Source of the DNA: Desmospora activa DSM 45169
Lineage (GTDB): Bacteria; Bacillota; Bacilli; Thermoactinomycetales; DSM-45169
Assembly: GCF_003046315.1 (NCBI RefSeq)
Contig: NZ_PZZP01000001.1
Span: 1,488,001 to 1,552,000 of the forward strand
Length of the DNA stretch: 64,000 nt
Direction of reading: 5' to 3'
The translations under genes were made by a program, and so were the position numbers. The notes under the pieces are model-generated. The model made no database searches. It was not told the origin of the DNA and worked only from the letters and a program-made list of their open reading frames with translations. Shown here piece after piece: positions 44,431-52,929 of the stretch (position 1 is its first letter; every line of letters starts with the position of its first letter).

Positions 44431-44463
44431 AAAAAAAGCCGTCCCTACTCGTGGGCACGGCTG
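44431..44463 (-). terminator. Terminator after dapA
   Basis: AGCCGT/ACGGCT arms around a 14-nt loop that can also pair (CCCAC/GTAGGG region), followed by T7 on the minus strand. Confidence 0.8.
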
Positions 44464-44552
44464 CTACTGATATTTAAGTGTTTGATTATTGTCCGTCCTT
44501 GCTATGACAATAAGAGCAGTGAGAGTGGCCTTTTGCCTGCCTGACGAGGCAA

Positions 44553-45449
44553 CTAGGCTTCCGCCAAAACAAACCCCTGCAAAATGGAGTCCATCTCTTT
44601 TTTCTCTGCGTCGGAAAGCGGTAAAATCGGCTGACGAACGCTTTCCTCACACAATCCCATCCGGGAGAGGGCATATTTCAGCGGAGCAGGACTGGAAGTC
44701 ATAAACAACGCTTCTACCAAGGGTATCAATCGTTGCTGCATCGCCGTCGCTGTTTTTATCTCCCCATTGATAAAGGCTTCAATCATCTGCTTCATATCCA
44801 GTCCGGCTACATGACTGGCCACACTGACAACGCCGTCCGCCCCGGAAGCGAGGTAGGGGATGATCAGTTCATCCATTCCGCTGTACAGCTCAACATCTTC
44901 CCGTTTGTGGGCAGCCAGTTTCATCACATCCACCAGGCGACCGCTGGATTCTTTAATGGAAGTGATGTTCGGCACATCATGGGTGAGCCGTACCATCGTA
45001 TCTACATCCATATGGAGCGCTGTCCGCCCTGGGACATTGTACAGCATGACGGGAAGGGAGGTGGCCCCGGCTACTTTTCGGAAGTGCTGATACAGCCCCT
45101 CCTGGGTCGGTTTATTGTAATAAGGGACCACCAACATCACACCGTTTACCCCGATTGCTTCCGCTTCCTGTGTTAGCTTCTGGGAAGCGATTGTATCGTT
45201 ACTTCCGGTGCCGGCGATCACCTTTACCCGACCTTGAGCCCGTTGTACCGCCCGTTTAAACAGTTGCAGCTTTTCATCGTGGGCAAGTGTGGGTGACTCC
45301 CCGGTGGTACCCGCAATCACTACAGAATCGGACCCATGATTGATCAGATGTTCCAAAACCGCGTCAAACCGGGGCCAATCCACGGTTCCATCCGATGTGA
45401 AAGGTGTTATCATCGCTGTCAGCAGTCTTCCAAATTGCACTGTCTCCAT
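44553..45449 (-). CDS. dapA: 4-Hydroxy-tetrahydrodipicolinate synthase
   Basis: A 298-residue DapA, which condenses pyruvate with aspartate semialdehyde. GTTGESPTL near 47, MLYNVPGRT near 135 (Tyr general acid) and TSIKESSG near 162 (Schiff-base Lys) are present. The product feeds lysine, meso-diaminopimelate for peptidoglycan and, via DpaAB, spore dipicolinate. It follows dapG by 21 nt in the asd-dapG-dapA operon. Confidence 0.96.
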   Translation of the reverse strand: METVQFGRLLTAMITPFTSDGTVDWPRFDAVLEHLINHGSDSVVIAGTTGESPTLAHDEKLQLFKRAVQRAQGRVKVIAGTGSNDTIASQKLTQEAEAIGVNGVMLVVPYYNKPTQEGLYQHFRKVAGATSLPVMLYNVPGRTALHMDVDTMVRLTHDVPNITSIKESSGRLVDVMKLAAHKREDVELYSGMDELIIPYLASGADGVVSVASHVAGLDMKQMIEAFINGEIKTATAMQQRLIPLVEALFMTSSPAPLKYALSRMGLCEESVRQPILPLSDAEKKEMDSILQGFVLAEA

Positions 45450-45470
45450 CCCCCTAAATGATCTTCGCCT

Positions 45471-46712
45471 TTACATATACTGTGCGGGCTGTGGTAGATT
45501 ATGAAGGTCAAATTTGCGGTGAAGCGCCCGCACCGCTTTTACCATGTCTTCCCCTCGCACCAACACCCAGATGGTGGTATGGGAGTCAGCCGCTTGCAAG
45601 ATTTGGATATCCTCATCAGTCAACGCTTCCGCAATACGGGACATGACTCCCGGTACACCCGCAATCCCCGCCCCTACGACGGAGACTTTGGCGCAGTTGC
45701 GATTAAGTTCCGGTTCCAGACCCATCTCCCGTAAAATCGCATGAGCCCGATCTGCTACTTGGTTGTGAACGGTGTAGGTAACCAGGCTGGGGTTGATATT
45801 GATAAAGTCAACACTGATCCGATTTTCCGCCATCGCTTTAAATACGGATAATTGCAGATCCAATTGCCCCTCTTTCACCGGGATCTGGATCTGGGTAATG
45901 TCCGGCATCTGTGTAACCCCGGTGATTAAACGTTCGCGCAGTTCTCTGGCGAGATGATCGGTCTGGGTTGCATTGGTGACCAGCGTGCCGGGAGAGTCGC
46001 TCATCGTAGAGCGGACACGGATCGGTACATTGGTCTGCATCGCCAATTCCACCGCACGCGGGTGAATCACCTTCGCCCCGGAAAAAGCCAAATTGCAGAT
46101 CTCACTGTATGTGACCGAATGCAAAGCGGCTGCATCATCCACAATCCGAGGATCTGCCGTCATGATTCCTTCCACATCCGTAAAAATATCTACTACATCC
46201 GCATGGAGGGCGACGCCTAGAGCGGTAGCTGTCGTATCGCTCCCCCCGCGCCCCAATGTCGTTACCTCACCCTCGGTGGTTCGACCCTGAAACCCGGCTA
46301 AAACCACCACACGTCCCTGTTCCAATTCTTCGATCACTCGTGTGGGATTGATCGACATAATTTGAGCGTTCATATGATTATCGTTGGTAATAATACCGGC
46401 CTGACCGCCTGTTAAAACCGTATTGGGAATTTCCTTGTGATTGAGCAGGCTGGACAAGGTGGACGCGGAGATAATCTCACCGCAACTTAAAAGTAAATCA
46501 TGTTCCCGCGGGGGGAGTGAGCGTCCATTCTGCCCGATCCAGTCCAGAAAGGTATCCGTCGCATAGGGGTCCCCTTTCCGTCCCATGGCGGAAACCACCA
46601 CCACCAAGCGACACCCCTCAGCCAGCCCTTGACGGATATGGTGCAGCACTCGTTCCCGTCGTTCCGGCGTAGCCACCGAGGTTCCTCCGAACTTTTGTAC
46701 TCGGATTTTCAT
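45471..46712 (-). CDS. dapG: Aspartate kinase (DapG type)
   Basis: A 413-residue aspartokinase making aspartyl phosphate. KFGGTSVA (7-14) and TTLGRGGSDTTATALG near 165 form the kinase site; two ACT domains occupy about 260-405. In B. subtilis the DapG isozyme at this position is inhibited by diaminopimelate; the same control is inferred here. The ATG at 46712 has GGAAGGG upstream. It follows asd by 19 nt. Confidence 0.94.
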   Translation of the reverse strand: MKIRVQKFGGTSVATPERRERVLHHIRQGLAEGCRLVVVVSAMGRKGDPYATDTFLDWIGQNGRSLPPREHDLLLSCGEIISASTLSSLLNHKEIPNTVLTGGQAGIITNDNHMNAQIMSINPTRVIEELEQGRVVVLAGFQGRTTEGEVTTLGRGGSDTTATALGVALHADVVDIFTDVEGIMTADPRIVDDAAALHSVTYSEICNLAFSGAKVIHPRAVELAMQTNVPIRVRSTMSDSPGTLVTNATQTDHLARELRERLITGVTQMPDITQIQIPVKEGQLDLQLSVFKAMAENRISVDFININPSLVTYTVHNQVADRAHAILREMGLEPELNRNCAKVSVVGAGIAGVPGVMSRIAEALTDEDIQILQAADSHTTIWVLVRGEDMVKAVRALHRKFDLHNLPQPAQYM

Positions 46713-46731
46713 GGGCACGTTCCCTTCCACT

Positions 46732-47763
46732 CTATTGTTGTACCAGTTTTTCTGCGATTTGGACAGCGTTGGTGGCCGCCCCTTTTAACAAGTTATCGGA
46801 TACAACCCACAGGTTGAGCGCACGGGGGTTTACTGTATCCCGACGTACCCGGCCGACAAACACCTCATCTTGACCCGCTTTCTCCAGCGGCATCGGATAC
46901 AATTGTTGATGGATGTCATCCTCTAGCACCACGCCTTCCGCCTCACGCAATGCCGTACGCACTTCTTCCAGATCGAAATCCCGCTTCAGCTCCACATAGA
47001 CACTTTCACTGTGACCGCGGAGAACCGGCACCCGGACACATGTGGCGGTCACACCGATGGACTCATCGCCAAAGATCTTCTTGGTTTCGCGCACCATCTT
47101 CATCTCTTCCAGCGTAAACCCGTTCTCCTGGGCCACATCGCATTGTGGAATCGCATTGAAGGCAATCGGGTAGTGTTTATCCAATTTACCCACAGGCATG
47201 ATTTCCGTTTTTATCTCTTCACCGGAGAGATAAGCCCGGGATTGGGCTTGCAACTCTTCCATCGCCTGGGCACCGGAACCGGACACTGCCTGGTAGGTGG
47301 ATACAATCACACGGTCAAATCCAAACCGATCATATAACGGCTTCAGCGCCACCACCATCTGGATGGTAGAACAGTTGGGGTTGGCGATAATGCCGTGATG
47401 ATTCTTGATTTCATGGGCATTTACTTCCGGTACGACCAGAGGGACATCGGGGTCCATGCGGAATGCATTGGTATTATCCACCACAACGGCTCCCCGTTTC
47501 ACCGCTTCTGGAGCCAATTTCTCGCTGATGCTCCCCCCCGCACTAAACAGGGCGATATCCACCCCTTCAAATGCGTCGGGTGTCGCCTCCAACACGGTTA
47601 CTTCCTCCCCGCGAAAAGAGACGGTTTTACCAGCGGAACGTGCAGAAGCGAGCGGTCGAAGTTCTTTTACTGGAAAGGATCGATTTTCAAGGTTTTTTAG
47701 GATCTGTTCTCCAACAGCACCTGTCGCTCCCAAAACAGCCACTGTCACCTGTTGTGATGGCAT
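46732..47763 (-). CDS. asd: Aspartate-semialdehyde dehydrogenase
   Basis: A 343-residue NADPH-dependent Asd. The dinucleotide motif GATGAVGEQIL is at 12-22, the active-site Cys in IANPNCSTIQM near 130 and the catalytic His in RGHSESVYVEL near 250. It reduces aspartyl phosphate to the semialdehyde. A strong terminator separates it from dpaB, so asd-dapG-dapA may have its own vegetative promoter besides any read-through from the sporulation genes. Confidence 0.96.
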   Translation of the reverse strand: MPSQQVTVAVLGATGAVGEQILKNLENRSFPVKELRPLASARSAGKTVSFRGEEVTVLEATPDAFEGVDIALFSAGGSISEKLAPEAVKRGAVVVDNTNAFRMDPDVPLVVPEVNAHEIKNHHGIIANPNCSTIQMVVALKPLYDRFGFDRVIVSTYQAVSGSGAQAMEELQAQSRAYLSGEEIKTEIMPVGKLDKHYPIAFNAIPQCDVAQENGFTLEEMKMVRETKKIFGDESIGVTATCVRVPVLRGHSESVYVELKRDFDLEEVRTALREAEGVVLEDDIHQQLYPMPLEKAGQDEVFVGRVRRDTVNPRALNLWVVSDNLLKGAATNAVQIAEKLVQQ

Positions 47764-47789
47764 TGTATCAGTTCCCCCTTATAAAAGTG

Positions 47790-47843
47790 GGATAAAAGAG
47801 GCAAGGGCCTTCATTCCAAAGGAGGAAGGCCTTGTCTTTTATC
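47790..47843 (-). terminator. Terminator after dpaB
   Basis: Long imperfect arms GATAAAAGAcAAGGcCTTC and GAAGGcCCTTGcTCTTTTATC pair around a 16-nt loop. The second arm ends T-rich on the minus strand. Confidence 0.75.
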
Positions 47844-47867
47844 CGGTTCTCTTAAACTTAATCTCTA

Positions 47868-48470
47868 TTATGGGGCAGGAGCACGGTATTTTTCAACTAT
47901 CAATGGCTGGATTTGCTCTCCACGCATCGCGGCATCCACTGCATCCGGAATCCGATCCATCTCTGCTACCAACGAGTTCGGCTTTGCAAAAGGGTTATCC
48001 TGACCAAAGGGAACAAAATAAATATACTTGGCCGGCAACAGTCGAGCCAGATTGGAAGCATTTAAGCCTAAGGCATCATTGGTGGAGATGGCCACCACAA
48101 CCGGACGACGGTTGCGCATCTGCGCTTTGGCGGCCATCAAAACCGGTCCGTCGGTTAAAGCATTGGCCAAACGGGCGAGACTATTGCCGGTGCAGGGAGC
48201 GATCAACATACAATCCAGCAGTTTTTTAGGACCGATCGGCTCTGCCTCTGGAACGGAAGTAATTGGCTCCTCCCCAGTGATGGAACGAATTTGGCGTAAC
48301 CACTGGGCCGCTTCCCCAAATTTGCTGTCCACGGTTTGTACCGTATGGGATAAAATAGGCACCACCCTCGCTCCCATGGAAACGAGGCGCTCCATCTGTG
48401 GTAGCACTTCCTCATGAGTACAATGAGATCCCGTCATGCCAAACCCGATCGTCTTGCCGCTGAAATTCAT
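47868..48470 (-). CDS. dpaB: Dipicolinate synthase subunit B
   Basis: A 200-residue flavoprotein-like DpaB (SpoVFB). It begins MNFSGKTIGFGMTGSHCTHE and contains LIAPCTGNSLARLANAL near 105-121, as in the flavoprotein (UbiX/Dfp-like) fold. With DpaA it oxidises a dihydrodipicolinate-related intermediate to dipicolinic acid in the mother cell for spore heat resistance. It overlaps dpaA by 4 nt (ATGA). Confidence 0.95.
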   Translation of the reverse strand: MNFSGKTIGFGMTGSHCTHEEVLPQMERLVSMGARVVPILSHTVQTVDSKFGEAAQWLRQIRSITGEEPITSVPEAEPIGPKKLLDCMLIAPCTGNSLARLANALTDGPVLMAAKAQMRNRRPVVVAISTNDALGLNASNLARLLPAKYIYFVPFGQDNPFAKPNSLVAEMDRIPDAVDAAMRGEQIQPLIVEKYRAPAP

Positions 48471-49372
48471 GATTGACCCTCCTCCGCGAGCTCTTCCGAT
48501 AGCAGGCCCGTGATCGTCTGTGCCAAGATGCGACCGGCGGTCTTGGAAGCGACTATGCCTGGTAGACTAGGGGCTAACATCGCTTTAATGCCGCGTTTTT
48601 TAGCAAAAGCGAAATCGGTCCCTCCCGGTTTTGACGCCAGATCGATAATAACCGCCGTACTCGGCATCACCGCCAGTACCGGCTCCGTTACAATCAGCTC
48701 TGGCACCGTATTGAAGAGAAGATCAACATCCTCCACTTCATCGGCCAAATTCTCGGTGTAAAAAGGGGTGATTCCCATTTCCACCGCTCTCGCCACTTGA
48801 GCCGTTGTTCGTACCCCTACTTTTACGCGAGCACCTATCGCGTGCAGGGTGCGGGCCAAGGTTAATCCGACTCGTCCCAACCCCAATACCAGACTGCGGG
48901 AACCGTGAATGGTGATATTGGTGCTCTGGATGGCCATCATTAAGGCTCCTTCCACCGTGGGAATGGAGTTATAGATGGCGACATCATCCCGTTTTAACAG
49001 CTCCACCAATTGCACACCATTATGGGAGCAAAGATTTTGAAGATATGATTTCGCCATACCCGCCACCACCATGGCATGGGAAGGAAGCTTACCGATATGA
49101 TCCTGGGTGAGCACTAACGATCGTGTCGTAAAAATACTGTCCACATGCCCGTCCTCGTCCGTACCCAAAATCGGCAAAATCAATAAATCAATGGTGGCAA
49201 ACCACTTTGGATCTAGGTCGCGTCTAACCGCTCCACTAAACGGGCTTTCCAAATTGTCAAATCCGATCAGACTTACATTGGCGTTTAGTTGGATGCAGTT
49301 TTTGATCACTTCCAACTGGCGGGCATCTCCGCCGAGAAAAGCGACATGTTTACCTGTCAACATCTCCCCCAT
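48467..49372 (-). CDS. dpaA: Dipicolinate synthase subunit A
   Basis: A 301-residue NAD(P)-binding DpaA (SpoVFA). It shows GGDARQLEVI near 14-23, AIYNSIPTVEGALMMAI and a Rossmann motif VLGLGRVGLTLARTL near 160-174, closely following the B. subtilis protein. The ATG at 49372 has AAAGGGG upstream; a second ATG three codons on is also possible. A terminator hairpin stands 20 nt before the start, so its expression depends on read-through or a cryptic promoter. Confidence 0.95.
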   Translation of the reverse strand: MGEMLTGKHVAFLGGDARQLEVIKNCIQLNANVSLIGFDNLESPFSGAVRRDLDPKWFATIDLLILPILGTDEDGHVDSIFTTRSLVLTQDHIGKLPSHAMVVAGMAKSYLQNLCSHNGVQLVELLKRDDVAIYNSIPTVEGALMMAIQSTNITIHGSRSLVLGLGRVGLTLARTLHAIGARVKVGVRTTAQVARAVEMGITPFYTENLADEVEDVDLLFNTVPELIVTEPVLAVMPSTAVIIDLASKPGGTDFAFAKKRGIKAMLAPSLPGIVASKTAGRILAQTITGLLSEELAEEGQS

Positions 49373-49385
49373 CCAACCCCTTTCC

Positions 49386-49411
49386 CAGAAAAAGCGCCTT
49401 CTTCAAGGCGC
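49386..49411 (-). terminator. Terminator-like hairpin just before dpaA
   Basis: GCGCCTT, GAAG loop, AAGGCGC, then TTTTTC on the minus strand, ending about 14-20 nt before dpaA. Confidence 0.8.
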
Positions 49412-49441
49412 CTCATCTGCAGGAAGCGTGGCTTCTGCTGA

Positions 49442-49471
49442 CATCATATGATGGGGTGAATGGAGTCGTTC
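49442..49471 (-). promoter_or_regulatory. Candidate sigma-K promoter of dpaA
   Basis: GAAC, 17 nt, CATATGATG on the minus strand approximates the sigma-K consensus AC-N16/17-CATAnnnTA (one mismatch in the -10). dpaAB is a known sigma-K operon in B. subtilis. Confidence 0.4.
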
Positions 49472-49478
49472 CTTGTCT

Positions 49479-49736
49479 TTAATACGGATCGTTGTTGGAT
49501 CCTCGCTTCCCCTCCACAATTACCATCTCCGGTCCAATCTTTTTAATATGATGCCAATGGATTTCCCGGTGTCCTTGCTTTTTGCCGAACCAGGAAGTGG
49601 ACGGAATCGGTAACAACAACGAATGAATCTGACCTGTCGCCGGATCGATCACCAGATCGGCGTGCCCCACTACCCCCATCTTCTCCCCTCCTGCCATATC
49701 GATCAACTCTTTTTCTGCAAATTCGCTCCAGCGCAT
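49479..49736 (-). CDS. ylmC: YlmC/YmxH-family sporulation protein
   Basis: An 85-residue PRC-barrel-like protein of the YlmC/YmxH family, beginning MRWSEFAEKELIDMAGGEKM and containing GHADLVIDPATGQI. It is conserved among spore formers near dpaA; its molecular role is unknown. The ATG at 49736 has GGGAGGAG upstream. It stands between the Spo0E-like gene and dpaA. Confidence 0.88.
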   Translation of the reverse strand: MRWSEFAEKELIDMAGGEKMGVVGHADLVIDPATGQIHSLLLPIPSTSWFGKKQGHREIHWHHIKKIGPEMVIVEGKRGSNNDPY

Positions 49737-49819
49737 CGGTATGTTCTCCTCCCATTGCAAGGTGGTTGACAAACTGTTTCCTTACAACCTATCCCTGCTT
49801 CCGTTTCCTTATGACCGCA

Positions 49820-49850
49820 CAACATAAAGCCGCCGGTAATCCGGCGGCCG
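49820..49850 (-). terminator. Terminator after the Spo0E-like gene
   Basis: GCCGCCGG/CCGGCGGC perfect 8-bp stem, 4-nt loop, tail TTTATGTT on the minus strand. Confidence 0.8.
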
Positions 49851-49853
49851 TTT

Positions 49854-50033
49854 TCAAAAGGATTGTTTCTGTTTTAGCTCATAATATCGGTTTAACAGAT
49901 AATCCAAACGGCGACTGATGGGCAGTACCGCAGCATGTGAAAGAGCGGAAACATTTCCTCCTACTTGTTGATGAAGGACTTGTCTCATTTTCTCCAGTTC
50001 CTGTTCCAGCGATTTTAAATCTGTGGCATTCAC
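49854..50033 (-). CDS. Spo0E-like aspartyl-phosphate phosphatase
   Basis: A 59-residue protein with the Spo0E-family signature: the segment ISRRLDYLLNRYYELK has the SxxLD core and the spaced Tyr residues. Spo0E-type proteins dephosphorylate Spo0A-P and hold back sporulation. The GTG at 50033 has CGGGAGGG seven nt upstream; an earlier GTG inside dut is possible but less well placed. It is an unusual position for such a gene, right behind dut. Activity is inferred from the motif. Confidence 0.65.
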   Translation of the reverse strand: MNATDLKSLEQELEKMRQVLHQQVGGNVSALSHAAVLPISRRLDYLLNRYYELKQKQSF

Positions 50034-50049
50034 CTGGTTCCCTCCCGCA

Positions 50050-50496
50050 TTATTTTCCTGTATGTCCAAATCCGCCACTGCCCCGCTCCGTCACCGTCAA
50101 ATCAGCCCCTGGAATCAACCGCACCGATGGAACCGTTTGAAATACCAACTGTGCAATCCGCTCTCCACGCTGAATCATGAAGGCTGTCTCTCCCCAATTG
50201 ATCAGAATAACACCGATCTCACCCCGATAATCCGCATCGATCGTCCCGGGAGAATTAAGCGTCGTAACCCCGTATTTCAACGCTAAACCGCTGCGAGGGC
50301 GAACTTGTGCTTCTAAACCGATGGGCATCTCCAGCCTAATCCCCGTCGGGATCAGCTTCCGCTCACCCCGCTCCAACCGTACCTCCGTCTCTACCGCAGC
50401 TAACAGATCAAACCCACTCGCTCCCGCTGTCATCTGTCGAGGCAGCGGCAAATCTTCGGCTCCGACCACCGGCTGAATCTTTACATCAACCAACAA
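50050..50496 (-). CDS. dut: dUTP diphosphatase
   Basis: A 148-residue trimeric dUTPase with all five motifs: AGASGFDL, PRSGLALK, GTIDADYRGEIG, GERIAQLVF and the glycine-rich C-terminal GSGGFGHTG. It hydrolyses dUTP to dUMP, keeping uracil out of DNA. I chose the TTG at 50496, seven nt after AGGAGG; an ATG two codons earlier abuts that site. It overlaps the end of ymxG by 11 nt. Confidence 0.94.
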   Translation of the reverse strand: MLVDVKIQPVVGAEDLPLPRQMTAGASGFDLLAAVETEVRLERGERKLIPTGIRLEMPIGLEAQVRPRSGLALKYGVTTLNSPGTIDADYRGEIGVILINWGETAFMIQRGERIAQLVFQTVPSVRLIPGADLTVTERGSGGFGHTGK

Positions 50497-51742
50497 GTGC
50501 ATCCCTCCTATATGCGGATGGAATCGCACCATCCGGGGAAACGACCGACAGTGCTGTCGGATGGGAGAAAATCGCCTGCGCCGTCTCCAGTAAATCTTGC
50601 CGCGTCAACGCTTCTACCGCCGCCACCACTTCATCCAATGAGCGGTGTTTTCCCAGGAGCAGCTCATTTTTGCCGAGTCGGCTCATCCGGTTATTGGTGC
50701 TTTCCAAGCTCATCATCAGACTACCTTTTAATTGCTCTTTTCCCTTGTGCAGCTCTTTTTCCGTCACACCGTGCTGTCGAACCTCATCCAGGATCTGAAA
50801 CAGGAGGTGCAATACCTCGTTCTCCTGTCCTTGTCCCGTACCAACATACAAAATAAACAGACCACTATCGCTGTATGCACTAAAATATGAATAAACAGAG
50901 TAGGCCAACCCCCGCTCTTCGCGTACCTGCTGAAAGAGACGGGAGCTCATGTTTCCTCCAACGAGATTGTTTAGCAAAATAAGTGAATAAATACGAGAAT
51001 CACGAATAGAGATGCCGGGAAATCCCAGGCACAAATGCGTCTGTTCCGTCTCTTTTTTGCGGTGGATCACACCGGAGGTAAACTGCGGAACAGTGGGACG
51101 ATCTTCTTTCCCCCGATTTGTCCAGGCTGCGAAATAACCGGCGACCCGATCGAGATAATCATCCGGTAGATGACCAGCCAGGGCAATTACCAACCGATCC
51201 GGTGTATAGTTTTCATCTCGAAAAGTGACGAGGGCATTTCGATCAAAGCGGCGGAGATTATCGCGATGGCCTAGGATAGGAAGACCAAGCGAATGGTTTT
51301 CCATCGCCGCCGCGGATAACCAGTCATGCACAATATCGTCTGGCGTATCCTCCACCATTCGAATCTCCTCTTCAATCACTTTTCGCTCTTTGTCCACATC
51401 CTCCGCTTGGAAGGTAGATTCAAAAAACATGTCGGCCAACACCTCTAGCGCGATATCCAGATGCTGGTCCAACACCTTAGCATAGTAACAAGTCATCTCC
51501 TTCGATGTAAAAGCATTCACTTGACCGCCAATCTCATCAAAGGTTTCCGCCAACTGCCGGGCTGTCCGCTTTTTGGTCCCTTTAAACAACATGTGTTCAA
51601 TAAAGTGAGAAATACCATTGTTGTCTACCGCCTCATACCGGGATCCGGTTCCGACCCAAAGCCCTAAGGTTACGGATCGAACGTGTGGGATATGTTCCGC
51701 CACTACGCGCACCCCGTTTGGCAACGTGTGTTTATGTATCAC
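50486..51742 (-). CDS. ymxG: M16 zinc peptidase, YmxG-like
   Basis: A 418-residue M16 peptidase with the zinc motif HFIEH (46-50) and the distal Glu in ERKVIEEEIRM near 120. It is the YmxG/MlpA type found beside dut, ylxY and pnp in Bacillales. Substrate is unknown. The GTG at 51742 gives the family start MIHKHTLPNGVRVV with AAGGGGA upstream. It is the third M16-type protein in the window, after ymfH and the inactive ymfF. Confidence 0.92.
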   Translation of the reverse strand: MIHKHTLPNGVRVVAEHIPHVRSVTLGLWVGTGSRYEAVDNNGISHFIEHMLFKGTKKRTARQLAETFDEIGGQVNAFTSKEMTCYYAKVLDQHLDIALEVLADMFFESTFQAEDVDKERKVIEEEIRMVEDTPDDIVHDWLSAAAMENHSLGLPILGHRDNLRRFDRNALVTFRDENYTPDRLVIALAGHLPDDYLDRVAGYFAAWTNRGKEDRPTVPQFTSGVIHRKKETEQTHLCLGFPGISIRDSRIYSLILLNNLVGGNMSSRLFQQVREERGLAYSVYSYFSAYSDSGLFILYVGTGQGQENEVLHLLFQILDEVRQHGVTEKELHKGKEQLKGSLMMSLESTNNRMSRLGKNELLLGKHRSLDEVVAAVEALTRQDLLETAQAIFSHPTALSVVSPDGAIPSAYRRDALVG

Positions 51743-51807
51743 CCGGCTTGTCCCCTTCCGGCCCACCATCGTTTTGTAAGTATTTTCCGCGAAGTATCCC
51801 CAATATA

Positions 51808-52785
51808 TCAAAAGCCCGGAACGGACTCAACATGTTCCACTCGTTTGGATGAGAGAACCTCGTCCACAGTCCCCAGTTTTAATCCTTTTTCCTTGATCGT
51901 GCTTATGATTTTGGGTAAAGCGATCACCGTTCGATCGGTCGGATGCATCAAAACCAGCGATCCATTGCCGATCCCCTTTTTTACCCGATCCACCATCCAT
52001 CCGGGAGACGAAGATTTTTTCCAATCTACCGTATCCACTGTCCACAATACGGTTTTCATGCCCAACTGATGCGCGATTGTTACTACTTGTTGATCGTAAT
52101 CCCCTGCCGGTGGCGCAAAAAATTGCGAGCGAACGCCTAAGTCGCGGATCAGCGCTTCCGTTTTTTCAATCTCCCGCTTGATCTTAAACGCCTCCATCCC
52201 ACTCATCAACGGGTGTGAGTAGGCATGGTTTCCCAATTGATGCCCCTGCTCCAACAATTGCAAAGCTTCTTTTGGGTGTTTTTTTAGCCAGGACCCGTCC
52301 AAAAAAAAGGTCGCCTTCACCCTTTCACGCTGTAAGATCTCCAACATTGTCGGCAAGTGTTCCGTTCCCCAGGCGACATTAATCATCAGCGCCGCCATCG
52401 GCTTCTGTTCATTGCCACGATAAATGGGTTGCGCTCCCAGATCAGAGAGCGACACCTTTGACGGTACCGTTTTGACAATCCAATGGCTGGGACGTTTCTC
52501 CCCTCGTTTTTTGGCCAATTGATAAGTCGCTTCCCGATCGATCGTAATGCCCTCGTAATCGGGAATTGCCTTCCAAATGGAGTCCAGGCGCGCATCACGG
52601 GGGGGTTCATCCCGTCTATCCGCTTCTTCCTCAATCCATTGTCGTAATTGATCCTGTTGAAATACCGGCTCCGCCTCACCTGCTTTTACCGCTGACACAT
52701 ATGCGCTAACCGATGGAATAAACAGAATCAGCCCAACCACCGGAACCGCCAACAATAACCACCGCATCTTCAATCTGTTCTCCAT
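51808..52785 (-). CDS. ylxY: YlxY-like polysaccharide deacetylase homolog
   Basis: A 325-residue protein with an N-terminal membrane anchor (about 8-28) and a NodB-type fold (about 130-310). The first catalytic motif, normally TFDDGP, reads MINVAWGTEHLP, so the catalytic Asp pair is missing; the second metal motif survives as HAYSHPLM near 198. B. subtilis YlxY has the same degenerate site, from memory. It is probably a non-canonical or inactive deacetylase at the cell surface. The ATG at 52785 has GGGAGG upstream. Confidence 0.88.
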   Translation of the reverse strand: MENRLKMRWLLLAVPVVGLILFIPSVSAYVSAVKAGEAEPVFQQDQLRQWIEEEADRRDEPPRDARLDSIWKAIPDYEGITIDREATYQLAKKRGEKRPSHWIVKTVPSKVSLSDLGAQPIYRGNEQKPMAALMINVAWGTEHLPTMLEILQRERVKATFFLDGSWLKKHPKEALQLLEQGHQLGNHAYSHPLMSGMEAFKIKREIEKTEALIRDLGVRSQFFAPPAGDYDQQVVTIAHQLGMKTVLWTVDTVDWKKSSSPGWMVDRVKKGIGNGSLVLMHPTDRTVIALPKIISTIKEKGLKLGTVDEVLSSKRVEHVESVPGF

Positions 52786-52869
52786 AGCTTACACCTCCCG
52801 TGATCATCACTAACTTATGCACGGGGGCAAACTCCTATACAAAGCACAAATACGGCATTAAAGCGCAAA

Positions 52870-52903
52870 CAAAAAAGAGGCAGATCGCTCTGACTCTTTT
52901 TCT
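52870..52903 (-). terminator. Terminator after pnp
   Basis: AAAAAGAG-CAGA and TCTG-CTCTTTTT arms with single mismatches, T6 tail on the minus strand. Confidence 0.85.
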
Positions 52904-52929
52904 CGTCCGGAAAATAGCCGGAAGAAAAA

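Noticed and set aside
47405-48229. A 274-codon plus-strand ORF spanning asd and dpaB
   Set aside because: Antisense to two certain genes and their terminator.
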